Of a DNA stretch of 39,177 nucleotides, positions 23,437 through 35,120 are shown one piece after another. The first letter of the stretch is position 1; each line of letters begins with the position of its first letter. The stretch lies in NCBI RefSeq assembly GCF_000961885.1, contig NZ_JZKH01000080.1, positions 1-39,177 on the forward strand, given 5' to 3'. The notes beneath the pieces were generated by a model that saw only the letters and a program-made list of their open reading frames with translations, was not told the origin of the DNA and made no database searches. Position numbers and translations under genes: made by a program. The DNA comes from Streptomyces rubellomurinus. GTDB lineage: Bacteria > Actinomycetota > Actinomycetes > Streptomycetales > Streptomycetaceae.

Positions 23437-26400
23437 TCACGTCACCGGCAGCCAGCCCGTCTGGACCATCTGCCCGGCGCTCACCCGGCGTGACACGTAC
23501 ACCCCGCGGCCCGGCGGCAGCGCCTGCGGCCGGACGGTGCCCAGCAGCGCGCCCTCGTCCCGGTTCCCGGACAGGATCACGCCCTGCCCGCCCAGCTCGC
23601 GCATCCGCTGCAGCACCGGCTCGTACAGCGAGCGCCCGGCGCCGCCCGCGCTGCGGGCCACGATCACCCGCAGGCCGATGTCCCGGGCGAACGGCAGGAA
23701 CTCCGCCAGCGGCGCCAGCGGGTTGCCCGAGCTCGTCGCGACCAGCTCGTAGTCGTCGACGATCACGAACATGTCCTTGCCGCTGTACCAGCTGCGGTTG
23801 CGCAGCTGCTCGGCCGTCACGTCCGGGCCCGGCAGCCGGCGCGAGCAGGCCCCGCGCAGCATCTCCACGATCGCCGACATGGCCGGCTGCGCGGCCGCGT
23901 ACTCCACCAGGTACTCCTGCGGCACGGTGCCCAGCAGGGCGCGCCGGTAGTCGCCGATCACGATGCCCGCCTGCTCCGGCGTGTAGCGCTCGGTGATCTG
24001 CTTGACCAGCATCCGCAGCAGCGCGGACTTCCCGGACTCGGTGTCGCCGAACACGATGAACAGCGGGTCCGTCTCGAAGTTGACGAACACCGGCGCCAGC
24101 TCGGCCTCGTCCACGCCGAAGGACACCCCGCGCTCCGGGTGCTCGGAGCCCTTCGGCAACGACGTCCCGTCCAGCACGGCCGGCAGCATCCGCACCTGCG
24201 GGGCGCGCGGCCCCGCCCAGGCCCCGTCGACCGCGGCGACCAGCGCGGCCACCCCGTCCTGCAGGTCCTCCACCGAGGAGGAGCCGTCCAGCCGCGGCAG
24301 GCCGCCCAGGAAGTGCAGCCGCTCCGCGGTGATGCCCCGCCCGGCCAGCGGCGGCACGTTCTGCGCCACCCGGCGGTCCACCTCGGACTCCATCGAGTCG
24401 CCGAGCTTCAGCTCGGTGCGGTTCTGCAGCAGGTCCTTCAGCGCCGGGCGCACCTCCGCGTACCGCGCGGCGGTGATCACCAGGTGGACGCCGTAGCCGA
24501 GGCCGCGCTGGGCGATGTCGGCGATCACCGGCTCCAGCGCGTCGAACTCCTGCTTGAAGGTGTTCCAGCCGTCGATCATCAGGAACACGTCGCCGAACGC
24601 CTCGTCCGGCAGCTGACCGGCCGCCCGGCGGGCCCGGTAGGTGGCGATGGTGTCGATCCCGGTGGCCCGGAACAGCTCCTCGCGCCGGTTCAGCACCCCG
24701 TGCACCTCGGACACCATCCGGCGCACCTTGTCCACGTCCAGGCGCCCGGCCACCCCGCCGACGTGCGGCAGCCCGGCCAGCGAGCCGAAGCTGCCCGCGC
24801 CGAAGTCCAGCAGGTAGAACTGCACCTCGCGCGGGGTGTGGGTGAGCGCGAACGAGGCCACCGTGGTGCGCACCACCGTCGACTTGCCCGAGCGCGGGCC
24901 GCCCACGACCAGGCCGTGGCCGGCCGCCCCCGCGTAGTCGACCTCCAGGATGTCCGTCTTCTGCTCGCGCGGCTTGTCCACGACGCCGATCGGCACCCGC
25001 AGCCGCCCGCCCGGGTACCCGGGCGCGGTCAGGCCGCGCTCCGGCACCACCTGCAGCGGCGGCAGCAGGTGGTCCAGGCTCGGCGCGTCCGCCAGCGGCG
25101 GCAGCCACACCTGGTGCGCCGCCGGGCCCTGGCCGGCCATCCGGTGCACGAACACGTCCAGCACGGTGTCCACCAGCGCGTCGTCCTGCTCCTGGACCGG
25201 CGGCGCCTCCTCCTCCACCGGGTCCGGCAGCTCCACGTACGCCGCGGTGAACTCCACCGGCCTGGCGTTCAGCCGCCGCCCGCCCGTCGACCGCTGCTGG
25301 CCCGGCGCCCGGTACGGCCCCGAGACGTACGCGGCCTTGAACCGGTCCATCACGTCCTCGCCGAACTTCAGGTAGCCGACGCCCGGCACCGGCGGCAGGT
25401 GGTACGCGTCCGGCACGCCGATCGCCGCCCGCGACTCGGCCGCCGAGAAGGTCCGCAGACCGATCCGGTACGACAGGTAGGTGTCCAGGCCGCGCAGCTT
25501 GCCCTCCTCCAGACGCTGCGAGGCCAGCAGCAGGTGCACGCCCAGCGACCGGCCGATCCGGCCGATCTGGATGAACATCTCGATGAAGTCCGGCTTGGCG
25601 GTGAGCAGTTCGGAGAACTCGTCGATGATCAGCACCAGCGAGGGCAGCGGGTCCAGTGCCGCGCCGGCCGCCCGGGCCCGCTCGTACTCGTGGATGTTGG
25701 CGTAGTTGCCGGAGCGGTGCAGCAGCTCCTGGCGGCGGTGCAGCTCGCCCTCGATCGCGTCCCGCATGCGGTCGACCAGGGTGAGCTCGCCCTCCAGGTT
25801 GGTGATCACCGCCGAGGTGTGCGGCATGTCCGCCATGCCGGAGAAGGTCGCGCCGCCCTTGAAGTCGGCGAGCACGAAGTTCAGCGTCTCCGAGGAGTGC
25901 GTCATCGCCAGCGCCAGCACCAGGGTGCGCAGCAGCTCCGACTTGCCGGAGCCGGTCGCGCCCACGCACAGGCCGTGCGGGCCCATGCCCTCCAGCGCGG
26001 CCTCCTTGATGTCCAGGTAGACGTGCTCGCCGTTCGCCCCCACCCCGATCGGCACCCGCAGCCGCTCGTGCTGGGCGCGCGGGCGCCAGCTGCGCGCCAC
26101 GTCGAAGGAGCCCGGATCGCCGGAGCTCATCATGTCGGTGAAGTCCAGGTTCGACAGCAGCGGCTCGTCGTCGCCGCCCGCCGAGATCCGGTACGGCGCC
26201 AACTGCCGCGCCAGCGCCTCCGACTGCCACGTCGACAGCAGGTCCGGCTTGCCGGTGTACGTCGCCCCGGAGGCCGAACGCAGCACCAGCTCCTCGGAGT
26301 TGACCGTCACCATCAGGTGCCCGCTCGGCTCGTCCACGTCACCCGGGACGACCTCGATGACGGTCACCCCGTGCAGGCCCTCCGGGCTCGCCAGCAGCGA

Positions 26401-27378
26401 GTCGTGCGGCACCCCGGCGCCGTCCATGACGACCACCAGGTGCGGCTGGTCCTGCGCCGGCGCCGCGTCCCGGACGAACCGCTGGCGGCCGGACAGCTCG
26501 TCCTGCAGCAGGTACTCCAGCTCGCCCAGGTCGTGCGCGGTCAGCCGGCGCGAGCCCGCGCCGTCACCCTCCTTGCGGTGCTGGTTGTGCGGGAGCCACT
26601 TCGTCCACTCCCACTCCTCGGCCGCGCCCGGCGCCGCCGCCACCGCCACCAGCAGGTCGTCCGGCGAGTGCAGCGTGGTCAGCTGGGCGATCATCGCGCG
26701 CACGTTGCCGTACACCGCGTCCGGCTCCCCGCACACCGTGATGTGGTAGAAGGCCCGCAGCGACACCGCCAGCGGCAGGTCCTGCAGGGTGCCGTGCGCC
26801 TTCAGGAAGGAGTGCATCGCCGCCGCCGACAGCGGCTCCAGCTCGTCCATCGGCGCGGTCTGCGGCGCCACCAGCGGCGTCGACAGCTGCACCGGCCCCA
26901 GGCCCACCCGGATCTGCGCGAAGTCGCCGTCCCCGGAGCGCCGCTCCCACAGCCGCCGCCCCTCCGCCACGATCGACCACAGCTGGTCCGGCGCCGGATT
27001 CAGGAACAGCAGCGCCCCGCGCTGGCTCTCCGCCGTGCGGCGCACCTGGCGGCGCATCTGCTGCAGGTACTTCAGGTAGTCGCGCCGCTCGTCCGCCAGC
27101 GCCGTCGAACCGCCCTTGCGGGCCCGCACGACCTGCGCCAGCACCATGCCCAGCGTCGAGGCGATCATCAGACCGCCCATGATCTTCATCGGGGCCTGGG
27201 CGCCGGGCGAGAAGAAGAACACCGCCGACCCGCCCATGCCGAGCATCGGCAGGATGCTCATCAGCCAGTCCTCGCCGCCCTGCCGGGGCAGCTCCGGCGG
27301 CGTCTCCAGCACCACCGGATCGTCCGGCACCGCCGGCGGATAGGCCCTGGCCGGGCGCTTGACCGTGATCACACCCAT
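23437..27378 (-). CDS. eccC: Type VII secretion ATPase EccC (fused three-ATPase form)
   Basis: The motor of the ESX system: 1313 residues, FtsK/SpoIIIE family. Two N-terminal membrane helices lie at about 40-85, and three ATPase domains follow. Walker A motifs are GATGSGKS (near 475), GGPRSGKS (near 830) and GDTESGKS (near 1115), all with Lys. Walker B is LIIDEF in domain 1 (near 584), FLMIDGWN in domain 2 (no catalytic Glu) and VIVDDYE in domain 3. In this family domain 1 is the main hydrolase and the later domains bind substrates such as WXG100 C-termini. It is one chain, not split into Ca/Cb as in mycobacterial ESX-1. ATG 27378 follows GGGGTGG. The opposite strand is open for 1158 codons, a composition artefact. 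Confidence 0.96.
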   Translation of the reverse strand: MGVITVKRPARAYPPAVPDDPVVLETPPELPRQGGEDWLMSILPMLGMGGSAVFFFSPGAQAPMKIMGGLMIASTLGMVLAQVVRARKGGSTALADERRDYLKYLQQMRRQVRRTAESQRGALLFLNPAPDQLWSIVAEGRRLWERRSGDGDFAQIRVGLGPVQLSTPLVAPQTAPMDELEPLSAAAMHSFLKAHGTLQDLPLAVSLRAFYHITVCGEPDAVYGNVRAMIAQLTTLHSPDDLLVAVAAAPGAAEEWEWTKWLPHNQHRKEGDGAGSRRLTAHDLGELEYLLQDELSGRQRFVRDAAPAQDQPHLVVVMDGAGVPHDSLLASPEGLHGVTVIEVVPGDVDEPSGHLMVTVNSEELVLRSASGATYTGKPDLLSTWQSEALARQLAPYRISAGGDDEPLLSNLDFTDMMSSGDPGSFDVARSWRPRAQHERLRVPIGVGANGEHVYLDIKEAALEGMGPHGLCVGATGSGKSELLRTLVLALAMTHSSETLNFVLADFKGGATFSGMADMPHTSAVITNLEGELTLVDRMRDAIEGELHRRQELLHRSGNYANIHEYERARAAGAALDPLPSLVLIIDEFSELLTAKPDFIEMFIQIGRIGRSLGVHLLLASQRLEEGKLRGLDTYLSYRIGLRTFSAAESRAAIGVPDAYHLPPVPGVGYLKFGEDVMDRFKAAYVSGPYRAPGQQRSTGGRRLNARPVEFTAAYVELPDPVEEEAPPVQEQDDALVDTVLDVFVHRMAGQGPAAHQVWLPPLADAPSLDHLLPPLQVVPERGLTAPGYPGGRLRVPIGVVDKPREQKTDILEVDYAGAAGHGLVVGGPRSGKSTVVRTTVASFALTHTPREVQFYLLDFGAGSFGSLAGLPHVGGVAGRLDVDKVRRMVSEVHGVLNRREELFRATGIDTIATYRARRAAGQLPDEAFGDVFLMIDGWNTFKQEFDALEPVIADIAQRGLGYGVHLVITAARYAEVRPALKDLLQNRTELKLGDSMESEVDRRVAQNVPPLAGRGITAERLHFLGGLPRLDGSSSVEDLQDGVAALVAAVDGAWAGPRAPQVRMLPAVLDGTSLPKGSEHPERGVSFGVDEAELAPVFVNFETDPLFIVFGDTESGKSALLRMLVKQITERYTPEQAGIVIGDYRRALLGTVPQEYLVEYAAAQPAMSAIVEMLRGACSRRLPGPDVTAEQLRNRSWYSGKDMFVIVDDYELVATSSGNPLAPLAEFLPFARDIGLRVIVARSAGGAGRSLYEPVLQRMRELGGQGVILSGNRDEGALLGTVRPQALPPGRGVYVSRRVSAGQMVQTGWLPVT

Positions 27379-27744
27379 GTGACATCCACCCCGCGGCGTC
27401 GATCGATCACTTCGGCATCAGCCCTCACGCAACTGGACTCGTACGGACCGGACCCGTACGGCTCGTACGGGATCCCGAGACCGACGAACCCCGCCCCCCC
27501 ACGCGCAGGGGCCGATCCTAACGGTCGCCCCCGCACCGCCCGCCACGGCCCGGCCCCGGCCCCGACCGACCCCAACCGGCCCCGGCACCGGGCACGAACC
27601 GACCCGGTAGGGTAACGCCGCGCCAACTCGCGGACCGGCGGACCCAGTTCCCCGGCCCCCGCGCAGCAGCCACACCGAGCGCCGCCGGACCGCGGCCGTC
27701 AACGAGGGGGAGCGCCCAGTGCGTCGAAGGAACGAGGGGCGGCC
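27379..27744. promoter_or_regulatory. Divergent eccC/eccD promoter region
   Basis: 366 nt with no gene. On the - strand TAGGAT (27520-27515) is a plausible -10 for eccC. On the + strand TAGGGT (27608-27613) is a plausible -10 for eccD, 131 nt before its ATG. Neither has a good -35. Three CGTACGG copies (27440, 27455, 27464) cluster in the eccC leader. They include GTACGGGTCCGGTCC on the - strand (27459-27445), which recurs with one change before eccE. Confidence 0.5.
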
Positions 27745-29205
27745 ATGACGAGCCCCGCCGCGACCGGCTACTGCCGGGTCACCGTCGTCGCCCCGGACCG
27801 CCGGATCGACGTCGCCCTGCCCGAGGACGTCCCGCTCGCGGACGTCTACCCCGAGGTGCTGCGGCTCGCCAACCAGAGCCAGCCCGAAGGCGCCCCGACC
27901 GGCTTCCACCTCGTCCGCCGCGACGGCACCGTCCTCGACAGCGGCCTGCCGCTCGCCGCCCAGCAGGTCCGCGACGGCGACCTCCTCGCGCTGCGCCCGT
28001 TCGCCGAATCCCTCCCGCCCGCCGTCTACGACGACGTCGCCGACGCCATCGCCAGCGCCGTCCAGGCCGACCACCGGTTCTGGACCGCCGAACTCATGCG
28101 CGGCTTCGGCCTCATCGGCGCCGGCGTCCTGCTCGCCCTGCTCGGCTTCGCGCTCTGGTTCTCCGACCTGCGCCACGACATGCACGGCCTGCCCGGCGTC
28201 CTGGCCGGCGTCACCGCCGTCGTCCTCACCGCCCTCGCCGGCGTGCGCGCCCGGGTCTACCAGGACGCCCACGCCGCCCTCGCCCTCGGCCTCGGCGCCC
28301 TGCCGCACGCCCTGATCGGCGGCAGCGGCGTCCTCGCCGTCGCCCACCCCGGGGACGGCCCCGGCCGCCTCCAGTTCCTGGTCGGCTGCGTCGCCGTCCT
28401 CGTCCTCTCCGTCCTCCTCGTCGGCCTGCTGCCCAGCATGGACGCGGTGTTCGTCGCCGCCGCCCTGGTCGCCGCCGCCGGCACCCTCGCCACCTTCACC
28501 GCCGTCCTGATGCCCCGCACCCCGGCCGCCGACATCGCCGCCGTCACCGGCGTCGCCGCCGTCGCCGCGATCGGCTTCCTGCCCGGCCTGTCCGCCCGCT
28601 TCGCCCGGCTCCCGGTCGGCTTCAGCGCCCCCGGCCAGACCCGCACCCGCAGCCGCGACTACGACGAGGAGGCCGAGCGCGCCGAGGCCGTCCAGTACGA
28701 GCGGATCGCCCAGCAGGCCCGCCGCGGCCACGAGGTGCTCGTCGGCCTGGTCGGCGGCTGCGCCGCCGTCGTCGTCGGCGCCTGCGCCGTCCTCGGCTTC
28801 TCCGACCGCACCTACCCGGAGCTGCTCGCCCTCGCCCTCGGCCTGGCCGCGATGCTGCGCGCCCGGCTGTTCCGCTACACCGCGCAGGTGCTCGGCCTCA
28901 CCGTCGCCGGCCTGCTCGGCCTGTGCCTGCTGATCGTCGGCCTGTCCCTGCACACCCCCCAGTTCGTACTGCGCGCCGCCGGCTCCACCACCGAGCTCGA
29001 CCTGCGAACCATCTGGCTCGGCGCCTCCATCGCCTTCGGCGCCGCACTGCTCACCGCGATCGCCCTGGTCGTGCCCCGGCTCGGCGTCTCCCCGTTCTGG
29101 GGGCGGGTGCTGGACCTGGTCGACAGCCTCACCCTGATCTCGCTCGTCCCGCTCGCGCTCGCCGTCCTGGACGTCTACCGGCTGGTGCGCGGCGCCACCG
29201 GCTGA
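27745..29205 (+). CDS. eccD: Type VII secretion integral membrane protein EccD
   Basis: The ESX channel-forming candidate. The 486-residue protein has an N-terminal ubiquitin-like domain (about 8-95: [29 protein letters not shown]). About 11 membrane helices follow from residue ~120, the standard EccD topology. A cytosolic loop rich in Arg/Glu ([26 protein letters not shown] region) lies between helix groups. ATG 27745 has GAGGGG about 6 nt upstream. It is transcribed away from eccC and separated from rpsO by a strong terminator, so it ends the secretion locus. Confidence 0.94.
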   Translation: MTSPAATGYCRVTVVAPDRRIDVALPEDVPLADVYPEVLRLANQSQPEGAPTGFHLVRRDGTVLDSGLPLAAQQVRDGDLLALRPFAESLPPAVYDDVADAIASAVQADHRFWTAELMRGFGLIGAGVLLALLGFALWFSDLRHDMHGLPGVLAGVTAVVLTALAGVRARVYQDAHAALALGLGALPHALIGGSGVLAVAHPGDGPGRLQFLVGCVAVLVLSVLLVGLLPSMDAVFVAAALVAAAGTLATFTAVLMPRTPAADIAAVTGVAAVAAIGFLPGLSARFARLPVGFSAPGQTRTRSRDYDEEAERAEAVQYERIAQQARRGHEVLVGLVGGCAAVVVGACAVLGFSDRTYPELLALALGLAAMLRARLFRYTAQVLGLTVAGLLGLCLLIVGLSLHTPQFVLRAAGSTTELDLRTIWLGASIAFGAALLTAIALVVPRLGVSPFWGRVLDLVDSLTLISLVPLALAVLDVYRLVRGATG

Positions 29206-29229
29206 CCGCCCGCCGCACGTCACCCACCC

Positions 29230-29266
29230 GTGCCTCCCACCCGCCGACCGGCCGGGTGGGAGGCAC
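29230..29266 (+). terminator. 14-bp hairpin after eccD
   Basis: GTGCCTCCCACCCG (29230-29243) pairs perfectly with 29253-29266 around a 9-nt loop, 25 nt after the eccD stop. A TACGCT box (29270-29275) immediately after could be the rpsO -10. Confidence 0.82.
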
Positions 29267-29275
29267 TGGTACGCT

Positions 29276-29407
29276 TGGCCTTCGAGCGCAGCCGTGTGTC
29301 CACCCACTCCGTGGGACGCCGACCGCGGCCCGCGCTCACGACACCGAGTTCTCGATGAGTCCTGTGTTGTCGACCAGGACCGCTCGGTAGACCTTGAAGG
29401 AGTTGCA
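29276..29407 (+). promoter_or_regulatory. rpsO leader
   Basis: A 132-nt leader before the S15 gene. Near its 3' end ACCG-CT-CGGT, flanked by AGG and CCT, forms a small stem just before the AAGGAG ribosome site. S15 mRNAs in several phyla bind S15 in such leaders; that this one does is inference from position only. Confidence 0.35.
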
Positions 29408-29698
29408 GTGGCTCTCGCCTCTGACGTCAAGAAGCAGATCATCGCCGAGTTCGGCCAGAAGGAGGGCGACACCGGCTCCCCCGAGGTTCAGGTGGCCATG
29501 CTCTCCCGCCGCATCTCGGACCTGACCGAGCACCTGAAGATGCACAAGCACGACCACCACTCGCGTCGTGGCCTGCTGATCCTGGTCGGCCAGCGCCGCC
29601 GTCTGCTGCAGTACCTGGCCAAGAAGGACATCGAGCGCTTCCGTACGCTCGTCGACCGCCTGGGCATCCGCCGCGGTGCCGCCGGTGGCGCCCGCTAG
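29408..29698 (+). CDS. rpsO: 30S ribosomal protein S15
   Basis: A 96-residue primary 16S-binding protein of the 30S platform. It starts with (V)[23 protein letters not shown] and has the conserved [31 protein letters not shown] core and [23 protein letters not shown]. It is a few residues longer than the usual 89 because of an RRGAAGGAR tail. GTG 29408 is set by AAGGAG (29397-29402) 5 nt upstream; upstream in-frame codons lack family similarity. It is the first gene of the rpsO-pnp unit, with an intergenic hairpin right after the stop. Confidence 0.97.
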   Translation: MALASDVKKQIIAEFGQKEGDTGSPEVQVAMLSRRISDLTEHLKMHKHDHHSRRGLLILVGQRRRLLQYLAKKDIERFRTLVDRLGIRRGAAGGAR

Positions 29699-29709
29699 TC
29701 ACGCCGCTC

Positions 29710-29740
29710 GGGGCGGCTCCCCACACCGGGGAGCCGCCCC
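29710..29740 (+). terminator. rpsO-pnp intergenic hairpin
   Basis: GGGGCGGCTCCCC (29710-29722) pairs perfectly over 13 bp with 29728-29740 around ACACC, 12 nt after rpsO. In Streptomyces the rpsO-pnp readthrough transcript is reported to be cut by RNase III in an intergenic hairpin; this stem is the natural candidate, besides acting as a partial terminator. Confidence 0.8.
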
Positions 29741-30148
29741 TCGCGCGTATGTCGCGGCCCCCGGGCCGCGGCGCCCGGACATAACAACTCGCGCGCACCT
29801 CCCCAGGTGGCCGAGGATTGCACCGTAGGGTTGTGGGCATGCCGGGTGATGGCGCAGCAGCGCGCCACCCGGGCAGAAGGACCCGAACCCCCCGCGGGAC
29901 GAAGGCTTCAAACGGAAGCCGCCCGCATCCGAGAGAGCGTCCAGACGCGGACCGCCCCCGGCCCGGCAGCCGTAGCCGCCGGTCCTCGGTAGTGGCCCCC
30001 GGAAGCCCCGCAGACGAGCGGGGCGCCCCGGAGGCTTCGATCGAAGACCGGCCCGACTGCCGCCCTCCCTGACAGGAGGGCCCGGGCCCACGTGCAGGCA
30101 AGCGCGGGGACGCTCTCCCGGAGACGTACGAAAGAGGAGATCTTCCAG
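29741..30148 (+). promoter_or_regulatory. pnp upstream region and leader
   Basis: 408 nt without a recognisable gene. It holds several small stems: CCGGGT/ACCCGG with inner GGCGC/GCGCC (about 29841-29871), GGCTTC-AAAC-G-GAAGCC near 29903-29919, and GCCCTCC/GGAGGGC (30062-30068 with 30075-30081). The leader ends in GAGGAG (30134-30139), the pnp ribosome site. Frames here are open by chance only. Confidence 0.5.
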
Positions 30149-32356
30149 GTGGAAGAGAACGTGTTCTACGCCGAGGCCGTGATCGACAACGGCACCTTCG
30201 GCACCCGTACCATCCGCTTCGAGACCGGCCGCCTGGCCCGTCAGGCCGCCGGCTCCGCCGTGGCCTACCTCGACGACGACACCATGGTGCTGTCGGCCAC
30301 CAGCGCGTCCAAGCAGCCGAAGGAGCACTTCGACTTCTTCCCGCTGACCGTGGACGTCGAGGAGCGGATGTACGCCGCCGGCCGCATCCCCGGCTCGTTC
30401 TTCCGTCGCGAGGGCCGGCCCTCCGAGGACGCGATCCTCACCTGCCGCCTGATCGACCGCCCGCTGCGCCCGTCCTTCGTCAAGGGCCTGCGCAACGAGG
30501 TCCAGGTCGTCTGCACCGTCATGGCGCTGAACCCGGACCACCTGTACGACGTGGTCGCCATCAACGCCGCCTCCGCCTCCACCCAGCTGGCGGGCCTGCC
30601 GTTCTCCGGCCCGATCGGCGGCGTGCGCGTCGCGCTGATCAACGGCCAGTGGGTCGCCTTCCCGACCCACAGCGAGCTGGAGGCGGCCGTCTTCGACATG
30701 GTCGTCGCCGGTCGCGTCCTGCCGGACGGCGACGTCGCGATCATGATGGTCGAGGCCGAGGCCACCGACAAGACCATCAAGCTGGTCGAGGGCGGCGCCG
30801 AGGCGCCGACCGAGGAGGTCGTCGCCGCCGGTCTCGAGGCCGCCAAGCCCTTCATCAAGGTGCTGTGCGCCGCCCAGGCCCAGCTGGCCGCCCAGGCCGC
30901 CAAGCCGACCGGCGAGTTCCCGGTCTTCCTGGACTACCAGGACGACGTCCTCGCCGCCCTGACCGCCGCCGTCAAGGACGAGCTGGCCCAGGCCCTCACC
31001 ATCGCGGGCAAGCAGGAGCGCAACAACGAGCTCGACCGCGTCAAGGCGCTCGCCGCCGAGAAGCTGCTCCCCGAGTTCGAGGGCCGCGAGAAGGAGATCA
31101 GCGCCGCCTACAACGCGCTGACCAAGAAGACCGTCCGCGAGCGCGTCATCAAGGACAAGGTCCGCATCGACGGCCGCGGCGTCACCGACATCCGCACCCT
31201 GGCCGCCGAGGTCGAGGCCATCCCGCGCGTCCACGGCTCCGCCCTGTTCGAGCGTGGCGAGACCCAGATCCTGGGCGTCACCACCCTGAACATGCTCCGG
31301 ATGGAGCAGCAGCTCGACACGCTCTCCCCGGAGACGCGTCGCCGCTACATGCACAACTACAACTTCCCGCCGTACTCGGTCGGCGAGACCGGTCGCGTGG
31401 GCGCCCCCAAGCGCCGCGAGATCGGCCACGGCGCGCTGGCCGAGCGGGCGCTCATCCCGGTGCTCCCGACCCGCGAGGAGTTCCCGTACGCCATCCGCCA
31501 GGTCTCCGAGGCGCTCGGCTCCAACGGCTCCACCTCGATGGGCTCGGTCTGCGCCTCCACCATGTCGCTGCTGAACGCCGGTGTGCCGCTGAAGGCCGCC
31601 GTCGCCGGCATCGCCATGGGCCTGATCTCCCAGGACATCGACGGCGAGACCCACTACGTCACGCTGACCGACATCCTCGGTGCCGAGGACGCGTACGGCG
31701 ACATGGACTTCAAGGTCGCCGGTACCCGCAACTTCATCACCGCGCTGCAGCTGGACACCAAGCTCGACGGCATCCCCGCCTCGGTGCTGGCCGCCGCCCT
31801 GAAGCAGGCCCGCGACGCCCGCCTGCACATCCTCGACGTGATGAACGAGGCCATCGACTCCCCGGACGAGATGTCCCCGAACGCGCCGCGCATCATCACC
31901 ATCAAGATCCCGGTGGACAAGATCGGTGAGGTCATCGGCCCCAAGGGCAAGATGATCAACCAGATCCAGGAGGACACCGGCGCCGAGATCACGATCGAGG
32001 ACGACGGCACCATCTACATCGGTGCCGCCGACGGCCCGGCCGCCGAGGCCGCCCGCACCACGATCAACCAGATCGCCAACCCGACCATGCCGGAGGTCGG
32101 CGAGCGCTACCTGGGCACCGTGGTCAAGACCACGACGTTCGGCGCGTTCGTGTCGCTCATGCCGGGCAAGGACGGCCTGCTGCACATCTCGCAGATCCGC
32201 AAGCTGGCCGGCGGCAAGCGCGTCGAGAACGTCGAGGACGTCCTCGGTGTCGGCGCCAAGGTGCAGGTCGAGATCGCCGAGATCGACCCGCGCGGCAAGC
32301 TCTCCCTCATCCCGGTCGTCGAGGGCGAGGAAGGCGGCGAGGCCGCTTCCGAGTGA
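30149..32356 (+). CDS. pnp: Polynucleotide phosphorylase (guanosine pentaphosphate synthetase I)
   Basis: 3'-5' phosphorolytic exoribonuclease and RNA-tailing enzyme; Streptomyces PNPase is also the source of 3' tails. The 735-residue protein has two RNase PH domains, the second with the [23 protein letters not shown] and [16 protein letters not shown] phosphate-site segments. A KH domain ([20 protein letters not shown]) and an S1 domain ([19 protein letters not shown]) follow. GTG 30149 is chosen over the upstream in-frame ATG 30092: family similarity begins at [20 protein letters not shown], and GAGGAG lies 9 nt before. Leader hairpins suggest post-transcriptional control, as known for PNPase genes elsewhere. 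It is followed by a strong terminator. Confidence 0.97.
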   Translation: MEENVFYAEAVIDNGTFGTRTIRFETGRLARQAAGSAVAYLDDDTMVLSATSASKQPKEHFDFFPLTVDVEERMYAAGRIPGSFFRREGRPSEDAILTCRLIDRPLRPSFVKGLRNEVQVVCTVMALNPDHLYDVVAINAASASTQLAGLPFSGPIGGVRVALINGQWVAFPTHSELEAAVFDMVVAGRVLPDGDVAIMMVEAEATDKTIKLVEGGAEAPTEEVVAAGLEAAKPFIKVLCAAQAQLAAQAAKPTGEFPVFLDYQDDVLAALTAAVKDELAQALTIAGKQERNNELDRVKALAAEKLLPEFEGREKEISAAYNALTKKTVRERVIKDKVRIDGRGVTDIRTLAAEVEAIPRVHGSALFERGETQILGVTTLNMLRMEQQLDTLSPETRRRYMHNYNFPPYSVGETGRVGAPKRREIGHGALAERALIPVLPTREEFPYAIRQVSEALGSNGSTSMGSVCASTMSLLNAGVPLKAAVAGIAMGLISQDIDGETHYVTLTDILGAEDAYGDMDFKVAGTRNFITALQLDTKLDGIPASVLAAALKQARDARLHILDVMNEAIDSPDEMSPNAPRIITIKIPVDKIGEVIGPKGKMINQIQEDTGAEITIEDDGTIYIGAADGPAAEAARTTINQIANPTMPEVGERYLGTVVKTTTFGAFVSLMPGKDGLLHISQIRKLAGGKRVENVEDVLGVGAKVQVEIAEIDPRGKLSLIPVVEGEEGGEAASE

Positions 32357-32375
32357 AGCGCCGCTAGCTGACCCT

Positions 32376-32409
32376 TGCGGCCCGTACGCCTCCCGGCGTG
32401 CGGGCCGCA
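32376..32409 (+). terminator. 15-bp hairpin after pnp
   Basis: TGCGGCCCGTACGCC (32376-32390) pairs with 32395-32409 over 15 bp, including one wobble pair, around a TCCC loop, 20 nt after the pnp stop. Confidence 0.85.
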
Positions 32410-32505
32410 CCCTGTTGTCCCCGCGCTCTGCTGTCCACCGCAGTCCGTCGTTCCCGCGTTCGTCCGCACGGTGACCGCCCCCGTGCGCTTCTCTGGAGGT
32501 ACCCC

Positions 32506-34654
<2,149 letters not shown>

Positions 34655-34661
34655 GCCCCGA

Positions 34662-35120
34662 ATGACCTCTCGTACCGGCTTCTTCGTCCTGTCCGCCGTG
34701 CTGCTGCTGGTCTCGCTGATCTGCGTGCTGGAGGGCGTCCAGCTGATCGCCACCGGCAAGCCGCTCGGCATCGGCATCGGGATCTGCGCCTTCGTGATCC
34801 CGATGATCGGCGTCTGGTTCCTGCGCCAGACCGTCCGCTTCGGCCGGGACAGCGAACGGCTCGCCCGCGAGCTGGAGGCCGAAGGCGGCCTGCCGGTGGA
34901 CGAGTTGAAGCGCACCACCGGCGGACGGATCGACCGCGCCTCCGCCGACGCGGTCTTCGCCCGCCGCCGGAGCGAGGCGGAGGCCGCGCCCGGCGACTGG
35001 CGGGTCTGGTTCCGCCTCGCCGTCGCCTACGCCGACGCCGGCGACACCCCGCGCGCCCGCACGACCATGCAGCACGCCATCAAGCTGCACCGCACCGAAC
35101 CCGCAAGGAGTAACGCGTGA
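34662..35120 (+). CDS. Small membrane protein with TPR-like C-terminus
   Basis: A 152-residue protein of no named function. Two membrane helices (about 7-29 and 34-54) are followed by a charged cytosolic part. The last ~40 residues (DWRVWFRLAVAYADAGDTPR and the following ARTTMQHAIKLH) look like one tetratricopeptide repeat. The ATG lies 7 nt after dapB without a strong ribosome site, so translation is probably coupled. The stop overlaps the thyX start by 4 nt (GTGA). Conservation of this gene between dapB and thyX in Streptomyces is my recollection. Confidence 0.85.
   Translation: MTSRTGFFVLSAVLLLVSLICVLEGVQLIATGKPLGIGIGICAFVIPMIGVWFLRQTVRFGRDSERLARELEAEGGLPVDELKRTTGGRIDRASADAVFARRRSEAEAAPGDWRVWFRLAVAYADAGDTPRARTTMQHAIKLHRTEPARSNA

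Noticed and set aside
24139..27615. 1158-codon open frame on the + strand opposite eccC
   Set aside because: The high-GC third-position bias of eccC keeps the antisense frame open; the translation is Arg/His/Gln-rich nonsense without domains, whereas the - strand encodes a full EccC.
30092..30148. Longer N-terminus for PNPase from ATG 30092
   Set aside because: The extra residues ([12 protein letters not shown]...) show no family similarity and the GAGGAG site precedes GTG 30149.
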